From Alentia gelatinosa (Eukaryota; Annelida; Polychaeta; Phyllodocida; Polynoidae), in NCBI GenBank assembly GCA_950022655.1, contig OX465584.1, forward strand, positions 31,686,988 through 31,750,987: DNA of 64,000 nt, in the 5' to 3' direction. A program made the position numbers and the translations under genes. The notes under the pieces are model-generated. The model had not been told where the DNA came from, searched no databases, and saw nothing but the letters and a program-made list of their open reading frames with translations. This document shows, piece after piece, positions 46,491 through 57,992 of the stretch (position 1 is its first letter; the number at the start of each line of letters is the position of its first letter).

Positions 46491-46493
46491 TAG

Positions 46494-46927
46494 CAGGGAT
46501 GCTAGTTGGGGTCAGAAAAAATTCCTACATGGGGACTGAGGCCAGTCTATGTATCACCTAAAACGCACATGGTGTATGGGGAATCCCCATCACTCTCCTA
46601 GCAGATTCTTGGGCATATATTTTAAGCCAATCAGAAGTCAGTATTCAAGTTTGCCCTTATCCGTAGGAGCATTTCCTACAGGAATCCTACCATCCTACAG
46701 TTCTAGGTTGGAGCACTGGGATCCATAGGGCCTCTGACTGAATGTACTCGGGGTAGCTAAATTCGGAATTTTGAAAGATTACAGAACAAGTTTATCTAAG
46801 ATTTAGATTTCAGGGAACCTGGAGTCTATTTTGTTCTCAAAACTTACAATTTCTTGAAATTTTCATCACTTTGAGACTAAAATGAAAATCCTACATGTAG
46901 GCAAAATCCTACAAACTGGCATCCCTG
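46494..46927 (-). mobile_element. 434-bp TIR element with 6-bp target duplication, copy 1
   Basis: Ends CAGGGATGCTAGTT and AACTGGCATCCCTG are imperfect inverted repeats. GATTAG flanks both sides (46488-46493 and 46928-46933). The whole element is nearly identical, in inverted orientation, to 54637-55070, which has exactly the same length. The CAGGG start suggests an hAT-type element, although hAT duplications are usually 8 bp. No transposase is present. Confidence 0.85.
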
Positions 46928-46933
46928 GATTAG

Positions 46934-48225
46934 CGTCTTCTTAATATGATATCTGCTATACTTTTTACATACTGATCGATTAAATCAGATGGCAGTATAG
47001 TGTCAGTGGACTACTTGAATCCCAGTACTCAGTACTGTACTGGGACACACTCGCCGGCCGTAGCGCGGCAGCGAACAGCCAAAGCGTGCACTTTCCGACC
47101 AATGCTACACATATCTACATATCCTTAGCGCTATTTACCCGGTAATGGATAGCTGTAGACTAAGTGCTTCTTTATCTTTTCATATCGATCAACGGCGGTG
47201 TTTAAGCAAGATTTAACTCCACAGAGTACTCACTCAGCGAAAGCGCCGTGTACCCAGCAGCCAGACAAAAACAAATATGGCGTCCTTCGAAGGTGTCGCG
47301 GTAAATCTTTATCACCAGTAAATAGACTGGTTCCCTGCCCAAATTAATAGTAATAGGACGGGTATCGCACGAAGCGACTAGATGAGGTCTAGGGGGAATC
47401 AGTATCGTGCAAATATATATATATACCCGGTACATAAATATGTATAGAATATGAACGGGCAGCCGTTAACCATTAGCCGTTAACCGTGATCGAGTGGTTG
47501 ACGTATGGTAATATACGAGCGGCAGCGAGTGTATTGCGCCGTCAACCTCGACTCTCGAGTGGTTCAGGGCCTACATGTAGGTCTAATTAACAAAGGCTAG
47601 GCATTGACTTTCCATTATATGTCAAAGTCTGACCTTTTAGTACCGGCACGGGTATATGACAATGGTTATAAGCCTCGACTTTTCACTCAAAAAATGTCAC
47701 AGCTAGGCTATAGTCTGACTGTTTAACATGCAATGATGGCTAAGCCCAGACTAATCACTGTAAAAAAAACCCTGAAAAATGTTAAAGTCTGAAACTTTAT
47801 TAGAGTGTGCTTGCATGCGCTAAATATATCATCTAAAGATAAGAGGGGTCCATATAGACTTTCAGGGTACGGTACTCCTTACAAACTAGTATTATACCTC
47901 CACTATCTGTGTGCTATTCACTGTGATATTGACAACAGAGCAGGGAGCCAGTGTCACAGTCTCTTAGTGACGTGCCCAGCTGACCATGACCAATCACTCA
48001 CGACCAAAATACCTCAAGACCCAAAAGTGCTTGATGTGTTTGGATTCTAGATAGGCAGTTGACTGGGTGCAAGTGGGTTACAGAAAACTATCCATAGGCT
48101 CAATCTAACTCAAACCTTGTAATTGTCATTTATTTATAATTGCATGCTCATTCATCTATGAAGAACATACTATTTGCTCATAGTAATTAGCATGCAATGA
48201 TGGCTAAGCCAGAAAATCCAGATTC
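46934..48225. other. Intergenic, no gene seen
   Basis: Somewhat GC-richer around 47030-47100 and 47450-47560. The string CATGCAATGATGGCTAAGCC is duplicated at about 47729 and 48191. This stretch could hold the unseen 5' exon or promoter of SETDB1, but I cannot point to it. Confidence 0.4.
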
Positions 48226-48890
48226 TTTAATTATTTCCATGCCCCTATAGGCCTTCATAAATTATCCCACTGTCGATTCCAAGTATACCTACATGGGACA
48301 GTTAGAATTATGGTTCTAAGTGCACTATTCAATTTTTCGCAAGTTACGCCACATTTTGCCCTAGAACAGTTGGGGCTGGCAGCCAAATTTCCCTGATTTT
48401 CAGGCAGTCAGTCTTGGGAAAAAATTATTTTCAATTAATTCCCATACCCTTAGGCCTTAATAAAGTATTTTATGGTAAATTTCAGGTATACACCTACATG
48501 GGACAGTTGGAATTAGAGTTCTAAGTGCTCTGTTTTTTTCTGAAGTAACGGCACATTTTGTGTCACTTTTGGCCGGGAAGACAGTCAAAATTTCTTGGTT
48601 TTCCAGTGAAAAATCCAGATTCTTAAATTATTCCCATGCCCCTAGGCCTTAATAAACTATTTCACTGTCGATTCCAAGTATATAGGGGGCCTATACCTAC
48701 ATGGGAGAGTTGGAATTATGGTTCTAAGTGCACTGTTTTTTTCTCAAGTTGTGGCACATTTTGTGTCACTTTTGGTTAAAGCTGCAGTAAAAATTCTCTA
48801 ATTTTCAGATTCTATCAAGATTTTAGAATTATTCATATGGCTCAAGGCCTTAATAATCTTTTTCACAGTCAATGTTACCGTACTGAATAT
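48211..48890 (+). repeat. Tandem repeat of about 200 bp, 3.5 units
   Basis: The anchor TAGGCCTTAATAA recurs near 48250, 48453, 48645 and 48846, at spacings of about 202, 192 and 201. Each unit also carries TACCTACATGGGACAGTTGG, GGTTCTAAGTGCACTGTTTT and CACATTTTGTGTCACTTTTG. Units differ by perhaps 10-20%, so this is an old satellite-like array. Confidence 0.85.
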
Positions 48891-49106
48891 AGGATTGCAA
48901 ATATACATCTAGTCGAGTGCTCCAGGAAAATTAAAGGTCTATTTGAAAAGAAAAAAAAGACAGCAGCGCCGCTTTTGAACCGTGATGGCTTAATGTTAAT
49001 CCTTATCGGAACCCCCCAGCGGATCACGCGGAAATTAGCGTGCACCCCGCGAAACTCAGTCAAGCGTAGCCGAGGCATAGAGATCCTTGAACAAACAGGG
49101 GTCGAT

Positions 49107-49169
49107 GATAATTTACGGTTTGTACGGAACTGGGCATAAATGCCTCGTTCCGTACAAACCGTAAATTAC
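49107..49169. repeat. 22-bp perfect inverted repeat (hairpin)
   Basis: TAATTTACGGTTTGTACGGA (then AC) at 49109-49130 is exactly complementary to 49147-49168, with a 16-base loop. It may be the centre of a foldback MITE. It is about 800 bp upstream of the RPL32 start site. Confidence 0.85.
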
Positions 49170-49227
49170 CATCTCGTTATGTGACTTGTACAGCATGGTC
49201 AGGACGTTTTATATAAATATTTTGGTG

Positions 49228-49350
49228 TTCCACCACCGCGACACCTCAAGACACATCGCAACAAATAGGCACGCGATGATTCAATCCTAGCAAGACAACC
49301 AAATCGGGCTGAATCTTGCTACATCGTGTGTGTTGGTGGAATCGGCCCCT
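49228..49350. mobile_element. Short MITE with CCACCAAC-type ends
   Basis: The left TTCCACCACCGCGACACCTC and the right GTGTGTTGGTGGAATCGGCC (then CCTAA) are inverted relatives. The ends resemble those of the 267-710 element. No coding sequence. Confidence 0.45.
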
Positions 49351-49389
49351 AAGACCCTGAGATACTGTTCCTTTCCCAATATCACATAC

Positions 49390-49511
49390 ACTGCAGCGCT
49401 CGAGCAACATACGGAAAACTCGTAAAAAGGCGCGGAGGGAAAATCCTAAGATTGCAAAGAGTCCAACAATGCAGACAGATTTTGCGTTGCGATTAACTGG
49501 AGCGGTGCAGT
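49390..49511. mobile_element. 122-bp MITE
   Basis: The start ACTGCAGCGCTCGAGCAACA and the end TAACTGGAGCGGTGCAGT are imperfect inverted repeats. The interior (AAGGCGCGGAGGGAAAATCC, TAAGATTGCAAAGAG) matches part of the element at 31503-32165. Confidence 0.55.
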
Positions 49512-49730
49512 CTGAATATCACAGTGAATAGCACGCAGATAGTGAAGAGGGAGTTTTGGTTATCACAACGGAGTCGAGAGATATCTCTCTTCTCTGTGGT
49601 ATCAGTCACGCTGGAACTGGAAGTCTAGCCTATTTGTGACCACTTTAACCTTTAAAATTAAAGTGTAACGTGCGAGCACACTCTATAGTCTACACTGGCA
49701 ACCAGAGCTACTATATCGTAGCCCAGCGGA

Positions 49731-49785
49731 GACAGGGGTTGGTTGCCAAACTAACTTTAGTCGGGATTGTCGACCAACCCCTGTC
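49731..49785. repeat. 15-bp inverted repeat upstream of RPL32
   Basis: GACAGGGGTTGGTTG at 49731-49745 pairs with CGACCAACCCCTGTC at 49771-49785, with one mismatch. It lies 165-220 bp upstream of the inferred transcription start of RPL32. It could be a protein-binding palindrome or part of a decayed element. Confidence 0.5.
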
Positions 49786-49949
49786 ATTTCTGTGCTGCGA
49801 CTGTGCCAGAGAAGTGGTCAAGCATTTCATCTTGTGATCAGTGTACATGCGCAAATACTGACATCTGACGGCGACTTTCAAAATCACTAGTTCATTTTTT
49901 GTCCGCGAGATGGCCATTCAAGTCAAAATCCCAGGATCCCAACAATCTA

Positions 49950-49979
49950 CTTCCTCTTCAGCCATCTTGGATTGCCAAT
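49950..49979 (+). promoter_or_regulatory. RPL32: RPL32 5' noncoding exon with TOP motif and YY1-like site
   Basis: The inferred transcript start CTTCCTCTTC is a 5' terminal oligopyrimidine tract, the hallmark of translationally controlled ribosomal-protein mRNAs (mTOR/LARP1-responsive in animals). It is followed by GCCATCTTGG, the reverse complement of the YY1-type CAAGATGGC often found in the first exon of ribosomal-protein genes. A donor GTGAGT begins at 49980. I see no TATA box close upstream. The start position is inferred from the motif and not measured. Confidence 0.7.
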
Positions 49980-50716
49980 GTGAGTAACTTCTAATGACCA
50001 TGTCATATTAATCTGGTAAAATCTGGCTTTTTAGTGGGCATCATTGCATGGATTTAAAATATTAGATAAATAGACATATTTTCCCTCATAATAGTGTATG
50101 TATTATTATGTTATTCTAAGATTTAATGACATAAATATCTCTTTGAATTGGCGATCGTGCCCTGTTGTAAACAAACCCATGGCCGGCCCCATGTTTACCT
50201 CATGTGCCATGCCACACGAGTCAAATAATATGTTTTCCTCAAGAGCTAGACTTTTCGCCACTTATATGAATAACTTTGACATTACAATTACCGTGATATA
50301 ATTGTGTTTGGTTTACTTGACTTACCAAACTAACTACTTATCCGAACCGTGCCAACTGACGGATGCTGTCGCTGTCGGACTGTCATTTACTGATTTAGGA
50401 CGTAAGGAAAACCTTGTCAGCCAAAAAGTAACACGGGCATCAATCTATTTCATTTATGCCGAGTGTTTCGTTGAATCAAGAGAGGCCAATTCGATAATGC
50501 CAATGGTATTGGTATATATAAGAGGTATATACCAGATATCGTATCTTAGGATTGACAGGCTGTGTTTTGATAGTGATCCAGTATTTGCAGTAGGTAACGA
50601 AATAAACTGTAGCACATGCGAAACCGCACATAAAAGGTCTACATGCGTACACCAAACTTTGCAAATATGGATAATGATTTGTAATTATTTGATTTTGTAT
50701 TTTTCAGAAAATCACA

Positions 50717-53700
50717 ATGGCAATCAGGCCACTCGTCAAGAATAAGATCGTCAAGAAGCGGACGAAGAAATTCATCCGCCACCAAAGCGATCGCTATGTG
50801 AAACTCTCGGTAAGTTGCTGATAATGTTTCTTTTACTGTGCATAGGATTCCTGGGCATATTGTTGGTGAAAATTGGAACTTTCTTGTCATATATTGTGTG
50901 GTTCCTGGGTCTGACTTTAATACGTCTTAAGAGTCATTCTTGCGATCAATGTTAATCCAAGGAGCAGATAAGTTGACCAAAAAGAAGGAAATAAAGCAAT
51001 TTAGCTCTTAGCTGAGGCCAGAAATTATTTAGGATAGAGAACGATGCAGGCCTCCAACGCCGACAACCCTCTTCTGTATTTTTTTGCCATGCATGATACA
51101 AGAATCTGGCAATTTCCTAGGATATAAGAATCTGCTCCAGTCAAAATGATGTGGAATATCAGTATAATTTATTAATAAATACATGTTTTGTCCCGAAAAA
51201 CAGTCATTGAAGCCACTGTCATTCACGTACATATTCCATTAGCCAATTGACGTACATATATAGGTGCACATGTGTATTTAATTCAAGTCCAGAAATTATT
51301 CAATTATAATTATCAGCCTGTTCTTTATTTGTATAATGAATCACTAGCTCGATAGGTCGAGTGCACTGGTTATCAAATCACTCTTTAAAAGCAAAACCTT
51401 AGTCTTGGCGAAGTCATACTCAAGTGCTGATTCCACCAGCACAAGGCATAGCGACGGAGGTACAACATATCGCAACCGTGTAAGATATACCACGGCAAAT
51501 CCATTGCGTTGGTGAAGCCAGCCCTTTAGAGATCGCAGCCTGTGAAATAAGTTCCTTTCTCAGTGTGTGCCATGAAATTCAACACAGGTGTCTGTTTTGT
51601 ACTCGTGTCACTTGTAAAAATCTTAAACGGGTTAGTCATATCCTACAATTCACAGTGGTGCCATCTGGTGATTTTTAGATAATGCCAATTATCAGTCAAA
51701 ACTGGTTTCCCGGGATCCATTCTAGTTCTAAATGAGTAGATATAAGGTTTTCAAATTTATTCAATCTCATTAAGCAGAATAGGCAAATTTACATTTGCTT
51801 GATATACATAGGAAATGTATTGAAATATATAGTTTTCTTCAAATCTTCAAAAAACAAGGATAGTGACCTATGAAATTTGAAGCTAAATAAGTACTACTGT
51901 GCCTGTACTTCATCCCGTAAACGTTTGAGGAAAATGACACACGTTAAATTATGTGAAAAACAACTTTCTAGAATTTCTATATATTCTATTATAAAATTAT
52001 CATAATAATCTCTAAATCAAAAACTAGCAGGATGACCCCTGGTTTTTAAGTTAGATATGTGCTCCACATCACTTTGAGCTCATCCTATTCAATTATCAGG
52101 AGAATGGTATCGGTTTTAATTTTCAGGCCAAATTGTCCGATATGCGCTTAGAGGGTGTTTTTATTATCCGGGCATGTATGTTGTACACTTTCAATGGAAA
52201 TAGATATGAAGTACTCAGTCGTAATAGAACCAGAGTATCACTGTCTAGCCTTCGCTCTATGTTTGATTGGTATTCACCGTTAATCGTGTGCCATTGATGG
52301 GGAGTGTGTAGCATCTGCATACATGTTTTAAAGAACAACTTCGTGTATGTGAGCTATAAACCTTGGTGAATCGGTGAATCGTACGAACAGATCTGTAGTA
52401 GCATATTTATTGATGATAAACACCTAATTAACCATTATGTTATGATAATGTATCCAAATCTCTAGTTTTTATACTCCCCAGAAAGACCCGTAGAATGTAC
52501 TTTAATTGGTCGAAAAGAACCCACTGAAGTTCTACAACCAAAACAGTCGAGAATATAGCATAGGAAAGATATGGCCGCACTGTGTAGTCAGTTGAGCCTC
52601 TGGGACTAAAATATACATGTATTCTTTAATTGAAGTCATTGAAAAGGAAAGTTCAAATTTGGACTGCAATCTGCATAATGTTTATCCACGTGCAAATGGC
52701 AATCACTAATATTTTACCAATTCAGTGGCTCTTGGGTTTTATATTCTTTTTCCATTGTGGATAACCTTATTATTTCTTTTCGTATTTTAGCAAAACTGGC
52801 GCAAGCCTAAGGGAATTGACAATCGTGTCAGGAGGCGCTTCAAGGGCCAGTTCTTGATGCCAAGCATCGGTTATGGTTCCAACAAGAAGACCAAGCACGT
52901 TTGTCCCGATGGCTTCAAGAAATTCCTTGTCCACAACGTTAAGGTGAGATCAGATTTGAAGTACGCTTATAACTTTAGGTATCAAACATTGCCTGGGATC
53001 TGATTTCAATGTTTCTAATATCTGATATTGGAGGTAGCAAGAAATAAAGCATAATTGGAATGTAACAGTTACATATTTATACACACCCCACAAACAAGAA
53101 TGCCCTTGTAAAAGCATGGCCTAGAAACAGTAAACATTAAGTTGTAGACTGTTGCTACAATAGGGACCACTCATAAAAAACATACACACTGATGGGGGTG
53201 GGGTAAAACAATTTGGGAAATTTTGCATATGCACCTTCTTCATTAAAATTCGGAAATTCTGCACATTTACTGTATGGATTGACCCGAATCCTGATTACTG
53301 GGATACAGTGGAGTTGTAGTAAGTGTTTTCTTACTTTCTGTGATGTCACAGTTATGAGCACGCCATGGCTACAGCAACGGGTATAGAGAAAGAGAGGTGT
53401 AGCTCAGGATGGCGAGACATCTGAGGGTTTCTCTCTGCCTTATCAGCAATTAGAACCCCCACCGCCCTCACCACTACAGAGAGAACGACCCCACGGCCGC
53501 CTACTTATATAAACACCTAAAAGTCACATTTTCAGGAACCCCCATAGGACCCCATGAACTAGTTTAAAAAAAAGGTGAATCAGTCGGCTGTAGGTCGTGT
53601 TTTTTTTGTAATTTGAAAAATTTTCAAATCTTTGGAAGTGGTACTTCATTTATGTCAGAAAAAATCCTAAATAGTTTCCACTTTTTCAAGGAACTTCTTT

Positions 53701-55626
53701 TAACTACTAATTGTTCCGCATATCACACAACCATAGAATTAACATGAATAATTGAGATTATGTATTAATTTTACATGGATGAAGAAATAAATCCCAGTCC
53801 CCCAAACTTAAAACATACATGTATGGTTTCATATAATTCTGTTCAAAGAGTTCCCTTGTCTTATCCTACCCACCTCCCCCCACCCTAATTACATGTGGTC
53901 ACCAGAAGAGGGTGGTCACCACCCACTGAGCGTGACTAACCGAAAATAAGCTGGTGACATCCGCCCCCACCAGGGCCTCCAGAGCTGTACCTCTCTTTCT
54001 CTATACTCGTTGGCTACAGCGATGGTTGAGAACGTTTGCACTCTCACTTCAAGGTAGCATCTTTCTAGAGACAGACCTGTCAGCCTCATATTCTAATCAG
54101 TTTCATATTTGTAGAACATCATTGACAGTCTAATTGAACAAATTGGACCTTAAACTACCCGAACCAAAAAAAACGAGAAAAAAAACAATTGGCCTAATCT
54201 GTTTGGGCTGTTAGGGTTGCCTACTTATCCGCACAACTGACAATGTCTCATCCAATTCAGTTTTGGGAGTTGCCTCAGTATTTAAAACACTGGAATAGTG
54301 TGTTAGAGTCCCACTGCAGACACCTTTCCTTCCACCCCAGCAGTAGTAGACTAACTGCTACATCAAAGCCTCGTCCTTGTCATACTATGTCTATTGGGTG
54401 TGGGAAGTTAAACAACTCACCTTTGTGTAGGAGTTTTTTGCCAAATTTCATTTTATGAGTTCAGAGGTAGCATTGCTTCTCATTTTCAAGGAAATCCTAA
54501 TTTTCAGTTTCACTAAATGAAATTCTATTTTATTTTGTAAAACAAGGAGAGAATGAATAAGGCCTCATTTGCACCAATACACTGTGGTTCAAACCTCCCC
54601 ACACATCCCAGCCCCATCCCATGGATAATAACAATGCAGGGATGCCAGTTTGTAGGATTTTGCCTACATGTAGGATTTTCATTTTAGTCTCAAAGTGATG
54701 AAAAGTTCAAGAAATTGTATGTTTTGAGAACAAAATAGACTCCAGGTTCCCTGAAATCTAAATCTTAGATAAACTTGTTCTGTAATCTTTCAAAATTCCG
54801 AATTTAGCTACCCCGAGTACACTCAGTTAGAGGCCCTATGGATCCCAGTGCTCCAACCTAGAACTGTAGGATGGTAGGATTCCTGTAGGAAATGCTCCTA
54901 CTGATAAGGGCAAACTTGAATACTGACTTCTGATTGGCTTAAAATATATGCCCAAGAATCTGCTAGGAGAGTGATGGGGATTCCCCATACAACATGTGCG
55001 TTTTAGGTGATACATAGACTGGTCTCAGTCCCCATGTAGGAATTTCTTCTGACCCCAACTAGCATCCCTGACAATGTGTATCCCATATCTTCTTAGTCTC
55101 CACATATAAAGTATTTTTCTCTCTGATTTTAACGACTCCAACTGATCTTCCCGTGAATTTAATTACCACCAATTTGGTGTAAAACTAACGAGAACAGCTG
55201 AACCTTGAGTTAGTCCCTATATACCCCTCAAGTTTCTCCTGGGATGTTAAACAATACAAACAAAAGCGTTGCTAAAATATTGGTAAAAGCAGTCATGAGA
55301 AACATAATATGCATACATGATATTAAAAATAGTTTAGCATTAATAGTTATGTCTATCACCATTGCTGAGAAAATTCGTGAGCTGAGAAAATTTTCGAATG
55401 TGCCGATTCCTTGTTGGACTGAATTTGCGTGTCTCCCTATTTAACTTCTATCCATTGTACATTTCAGGAGCTCGAGGTTTTGATGATGCAGAACAGAACT
55501 TTCTCAGCTGAGATCGCCCATCAAGTGTCCAGTCGCAAGAGGAAGCAGATTGTCGAGCGTGCTGCTCAACTAGCTGTCAAAGTAACAAATCCCAACGCCC
55601 GTATGCGCTCCGAGGAGAACGAATAA
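50717..55626 (+). CDS. RPL32: Ribosomal protein L32 (eL32), 60S subunit
   Basis: A structural protein of the cytosolic large ribosomal subunit. Coding exons are 50717-50809, 52791-52943 and 55468-55626, all in phase 0 with GT-AG introns, for 134 aa (usual length 134-135). The start [20 protein letters not shown] lies 9 bases after the acceptor at 50707. The middle exon has [19 protein letters not shown] and [11 protein letters not shown]; the last has FLVHNVK spliced to [30 protein letters not shown] and the terminal RSEENE. The family signature is complete and no residue looks abnormal. An untranslated TOP exon lies upstream at 49950-49979. Introns 2 and 3 carry several MITEs. Ribosomal-protein introns often host snoRNAs; I could not identify one confidently. 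Confidence 0.98.
51430..51535. mobile_element. Short MITE-like segment in RPL32 intron 2
   Basis: The left GCTGATTCCACCAGCACAAG and the right TTGCGTTGGTGAAGCCAGCC form imperfect inverted ends of the same CCACCAAC-type class as 267-710 and 49228-49350. It is degraded, and the boundaries are approximate. Confidence 0.35.
53363..54026. mobile_element. TIR element of 664 bp in RPL32 intron 3
   Basis: The left end CCATGGCTACAGCAACGGGT (then ATAGAGAAAGAGAGGTGTAG) is inverted at the right end (TACCTCTCTTTCTCTATACT, then CGTTGGCTACAGCGATGG). TGAGCACG precedes the left end and TGAGAACG follows the right end, a likely 8-bp target duplication with one change, which fits an hAT-type element. No transposase is present. 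Confidence 0.75.
54115..54185 (+). mobile_element. 3' tail of a non-LTR element
   Basis: TCTAATTGAACAAATTGGAC (then CTTAAACTACCCGAACCAAA) closely matches the 3' end of the element at 58585-60650 and that of the minus-strand copy at 63546. It is a 5'-truncated insertion tail ending in an A-rich stretch, within RPL32 intron 3. Confidence 0.6.
54637..55070 (+). mobile_element. 434-bp TIR element with 6-bp target duplication, copy 2
   Basis: Same family and length as 46494-46927, in opposite orientation. ACAATG flanks both ends (54631-54636 and 55071-55076). The near identity of the two copies indicates recent activity. It is located in RPL32 intron 3. Confidence 0.87.
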
Positions 55627-55659
55627 ACAAACTGTGTTATCTTGTACAAAAGTGGCTAA

Positions 55660-55665
55660 AATAAA
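55660..55665 (+). terminator. RPL32: RPL32 polyadenylation signal
   Basis: AATAAA is 34 bases after the stop codon. This gives a very short 3' UTR, as usual for ribosomal-protein mRNAs. Confidence 0.8.
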
Positions 55666-55747
55666 AGCGATGAGTGGAAATGTTTTGGTATTTTTTTCAT
55701 TTTATCCAGTCAATTTTCTTCATATTATCCATAAACTGGACCAAGTC

Positions 55748-56303
55748 CAGGGATGTCAGTTTTCCGGTTATCTCCGGTATTCCGGTTTTTTTCACAACCT
55801 CAAAAAAATGCTGTGGGATTGAGGTTGAGTATGGGTGGTGAGAGCACCCGCGACTGACCCCGGAGACCCGGCCGGCTGCAACTGCTCCGACCACCCGTCC
55901 TCACCCTGTCCAGTGGTCCCAGGGCCTTGCAGCGTCCAGGAATCTCCCGGAGAATATTCTAGCTGCTTGGTCAACTGCCATAGGCGGACAGAAGCACCCG
56001 GAATCCCGGAAAAGGGTGTGTGTATGTATATGCTGCACGTACTGCTGGACTAGCACCCATACACACCGTCATGGCAACACTACTGCTGACCATAACTGAT
56101 AACGAGGTCATTTCCATAGTTGCTCAAGCCTCAATGACCTCTTTTTTCTTACAATTTGCCAAAACAGTCCATCTTTTGACCAGGAACCAAAAAGAGAAAA
56201 AGAATAATATTTCTATGTTTCCAAAATTGTATTTAGACCCAAATCACTACATAAATAGGCAAGAAATTTCCGGGTATTTTTTAAAAGCTCACTGGCATCC
56301 CTG
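55748..56303. mobile_element. CAGGGATG-type TIR element, 556 bp
   Basis: CAGGGATGTCAGTTTTCCGG at the left and CCGGGTATTT ending in ACTGGCATCCCTG at the right are inverted. Flanks CAAGTC and TTAGTC match at 4 of 6 positions. The interior is unrelated to the 434-bp elements. It starts about 80 bp after the RPL32 polyadenylation signal. Confidence 0.6.
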
Positions 56304-56534
56304 TTAGTCGTTAATTACCGAATATTTAAATAAACACTATAGTCTCTTAAAGAGTGATGATGATAGCATTATATCAGAAGGTAGAATATCTCGGTGCTTT
56401 GATGCAGCCTATTGCTTTCTGCATGCCCATCTAGTAACTTGATGAATTAGCCGCAATTTGTGTCACCTATTTTTGTAGTCATTTAACCCTCTAAGGGCGA
56501 CTGGTGCCTTGAGGCATTGTTTCTAAGAAAAATT

Positions 56535-57008
56535 CAGGGATGCAAGTTCTCCGTCAATTGACGGAATCCCGACCTTTTGTAGTTCCTGACAGCAGTTATA
56601 ATTTTAGTGTTTTTGACAGGAACAAAGACGGGAAGCGGTGCTGGCCACGGCCTCATTGCCAGCTGTGAAACACTCCCACTGCCATTCAATGCCGGCCTTC
56701 TTGGCCAGAATAGGGTTGTTCAAGTTTTATTTTATTTGTCTGGCGATTTGCATGTATTCATTTGCAGGTTTTTTTTGTGTGACATGCCACAAATTCAAGA
56801 ATCTTACATATTTATTATTTTTTGCTCTTTTGGGTAAATTTTGACTTAGTATAATGCTCCATCAACTAATATATTCTCTTCTGGGAGACTCAGGCTAATC
56901 TACCTTCTTGCTGTTGAGCAAGAAGGGGATTCTGAACGCAATGAAATGGAACCATTGTTACAAGGGTTTTATTTTTCCGACTTCTTCCTGTCCCGACCTT
57001 CATCCCTG
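56535..57008. mobile_element. CAGGGATG-type TIR element, 474 bp
   Basis: The left CAGGGATGCAAGTTCTCCGT (then CAATTGACGG) and the right GTCCCGACCTTCATCCCTG are inverted. A-rich flanks on both sides are compatible with a short AAAAAT duplication. The word AATCCCGACCTT near the left end is echoed at the right end. No open frame of note. Confidence 0.6.
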
Positions 57009-57218
57009 AAAAATATACAAAACCGTTTTATTTAACTGTTATTAATAACATTTCCATAGACTAGGTTTAACAACATAAGTATTTTTTATTAAAGAGAAAT
57101 GAAATATTTAGGATCTATGTACTAAATCGCATGATTAAACACTTGAATTCTAAGGAGTTTTAACAAAGGTGTGCCCATCTCCTAGCGGTAGGACGGTAGC
57201 TTAGGCGCAGGTCCCCAT

Positions 57219-57992
57219 GGCCCTGTTTTTCAGTCACGACAAGTTTTATGGAAGATATCTTTGAGGCGTCAGTGTCCTATAGACATGATATCTTAGAGGA
57301 TATGCCTAAGATCTTAGGTCTAAGACACTAAGGGTGGTCTGAGACGTGCTACAGTTACAACAATCTTAGGGTCACATGGTTCAAAATGTCTTGCAAACTG
57401 TCTTAGATCTAGGACATCTATGGACATGTCATACCGAATGTGTAACTTCACTTTAAATTTTAACCTGAGTTAGGTATACATATAATCTATAATCATACCA
57501 AATATGAAGATCGGCTGCCCTAATCCAAAGATATTGGCATTTGAATTTCGTCATAGCAATCGTCTGCTCTCGTAGCCAGTGTACTCTACCATCTCCTGGT
57601 GCTCAGTGAATGTCTAAGTTGCTGCATAAATTAGCGGAGGCGTGGGGGAAAGTACACTGGCCATCAGAGCAGACATTTGCTATGACAAAATTCAAATGCC
57701 AATATCTTCGATCTTCTTCATATTCGGGACGATTATAGTTTATATGTATACCTTACTCGTGTTAAGATTTCATCGCTTAATTCCAACGAGAAGCTTGGGA
57801 AATACTCTATACACACAGTGAGGTTTCATAGACAATTCTATACTTGAGACACTTTTAGTGGCGATCTCACATGGCGCACTACGATACTGTCTATAGCACA
57901 CCGGCCATCTTTTGTCTTGCAAATTGTCTTACAATCGCTGAGACATCTTAGCTTACCGTGCTAAGATCATGTTGTGACTGAAAAACAGGGCC
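57219..57992. mobile_element. 774-bp foldback element
   Basis: The termini GGCCCTGTTTTTCAGTCAC and their exact complement bound two arms of about 385 bp that are complementary at the outer ends (about 25 bp) and again near the centre, where AAGATATTGGCATTTGAATT (then TCATAGCAA, TCTGCTCT and CCAGTGTACT) is mirrored. The middle of each arm has diverged. There is no transposase, and a target duplication is not evident. Confidence 0.75.

Noticed and set aside
49980..52790. A snoRNA in RPL32 introns, as in vertebrates
   Set aside because: I looked for C/D boxes and for hairpin-hinge-ACA layouts and found only isolated box-like words without paired stems.
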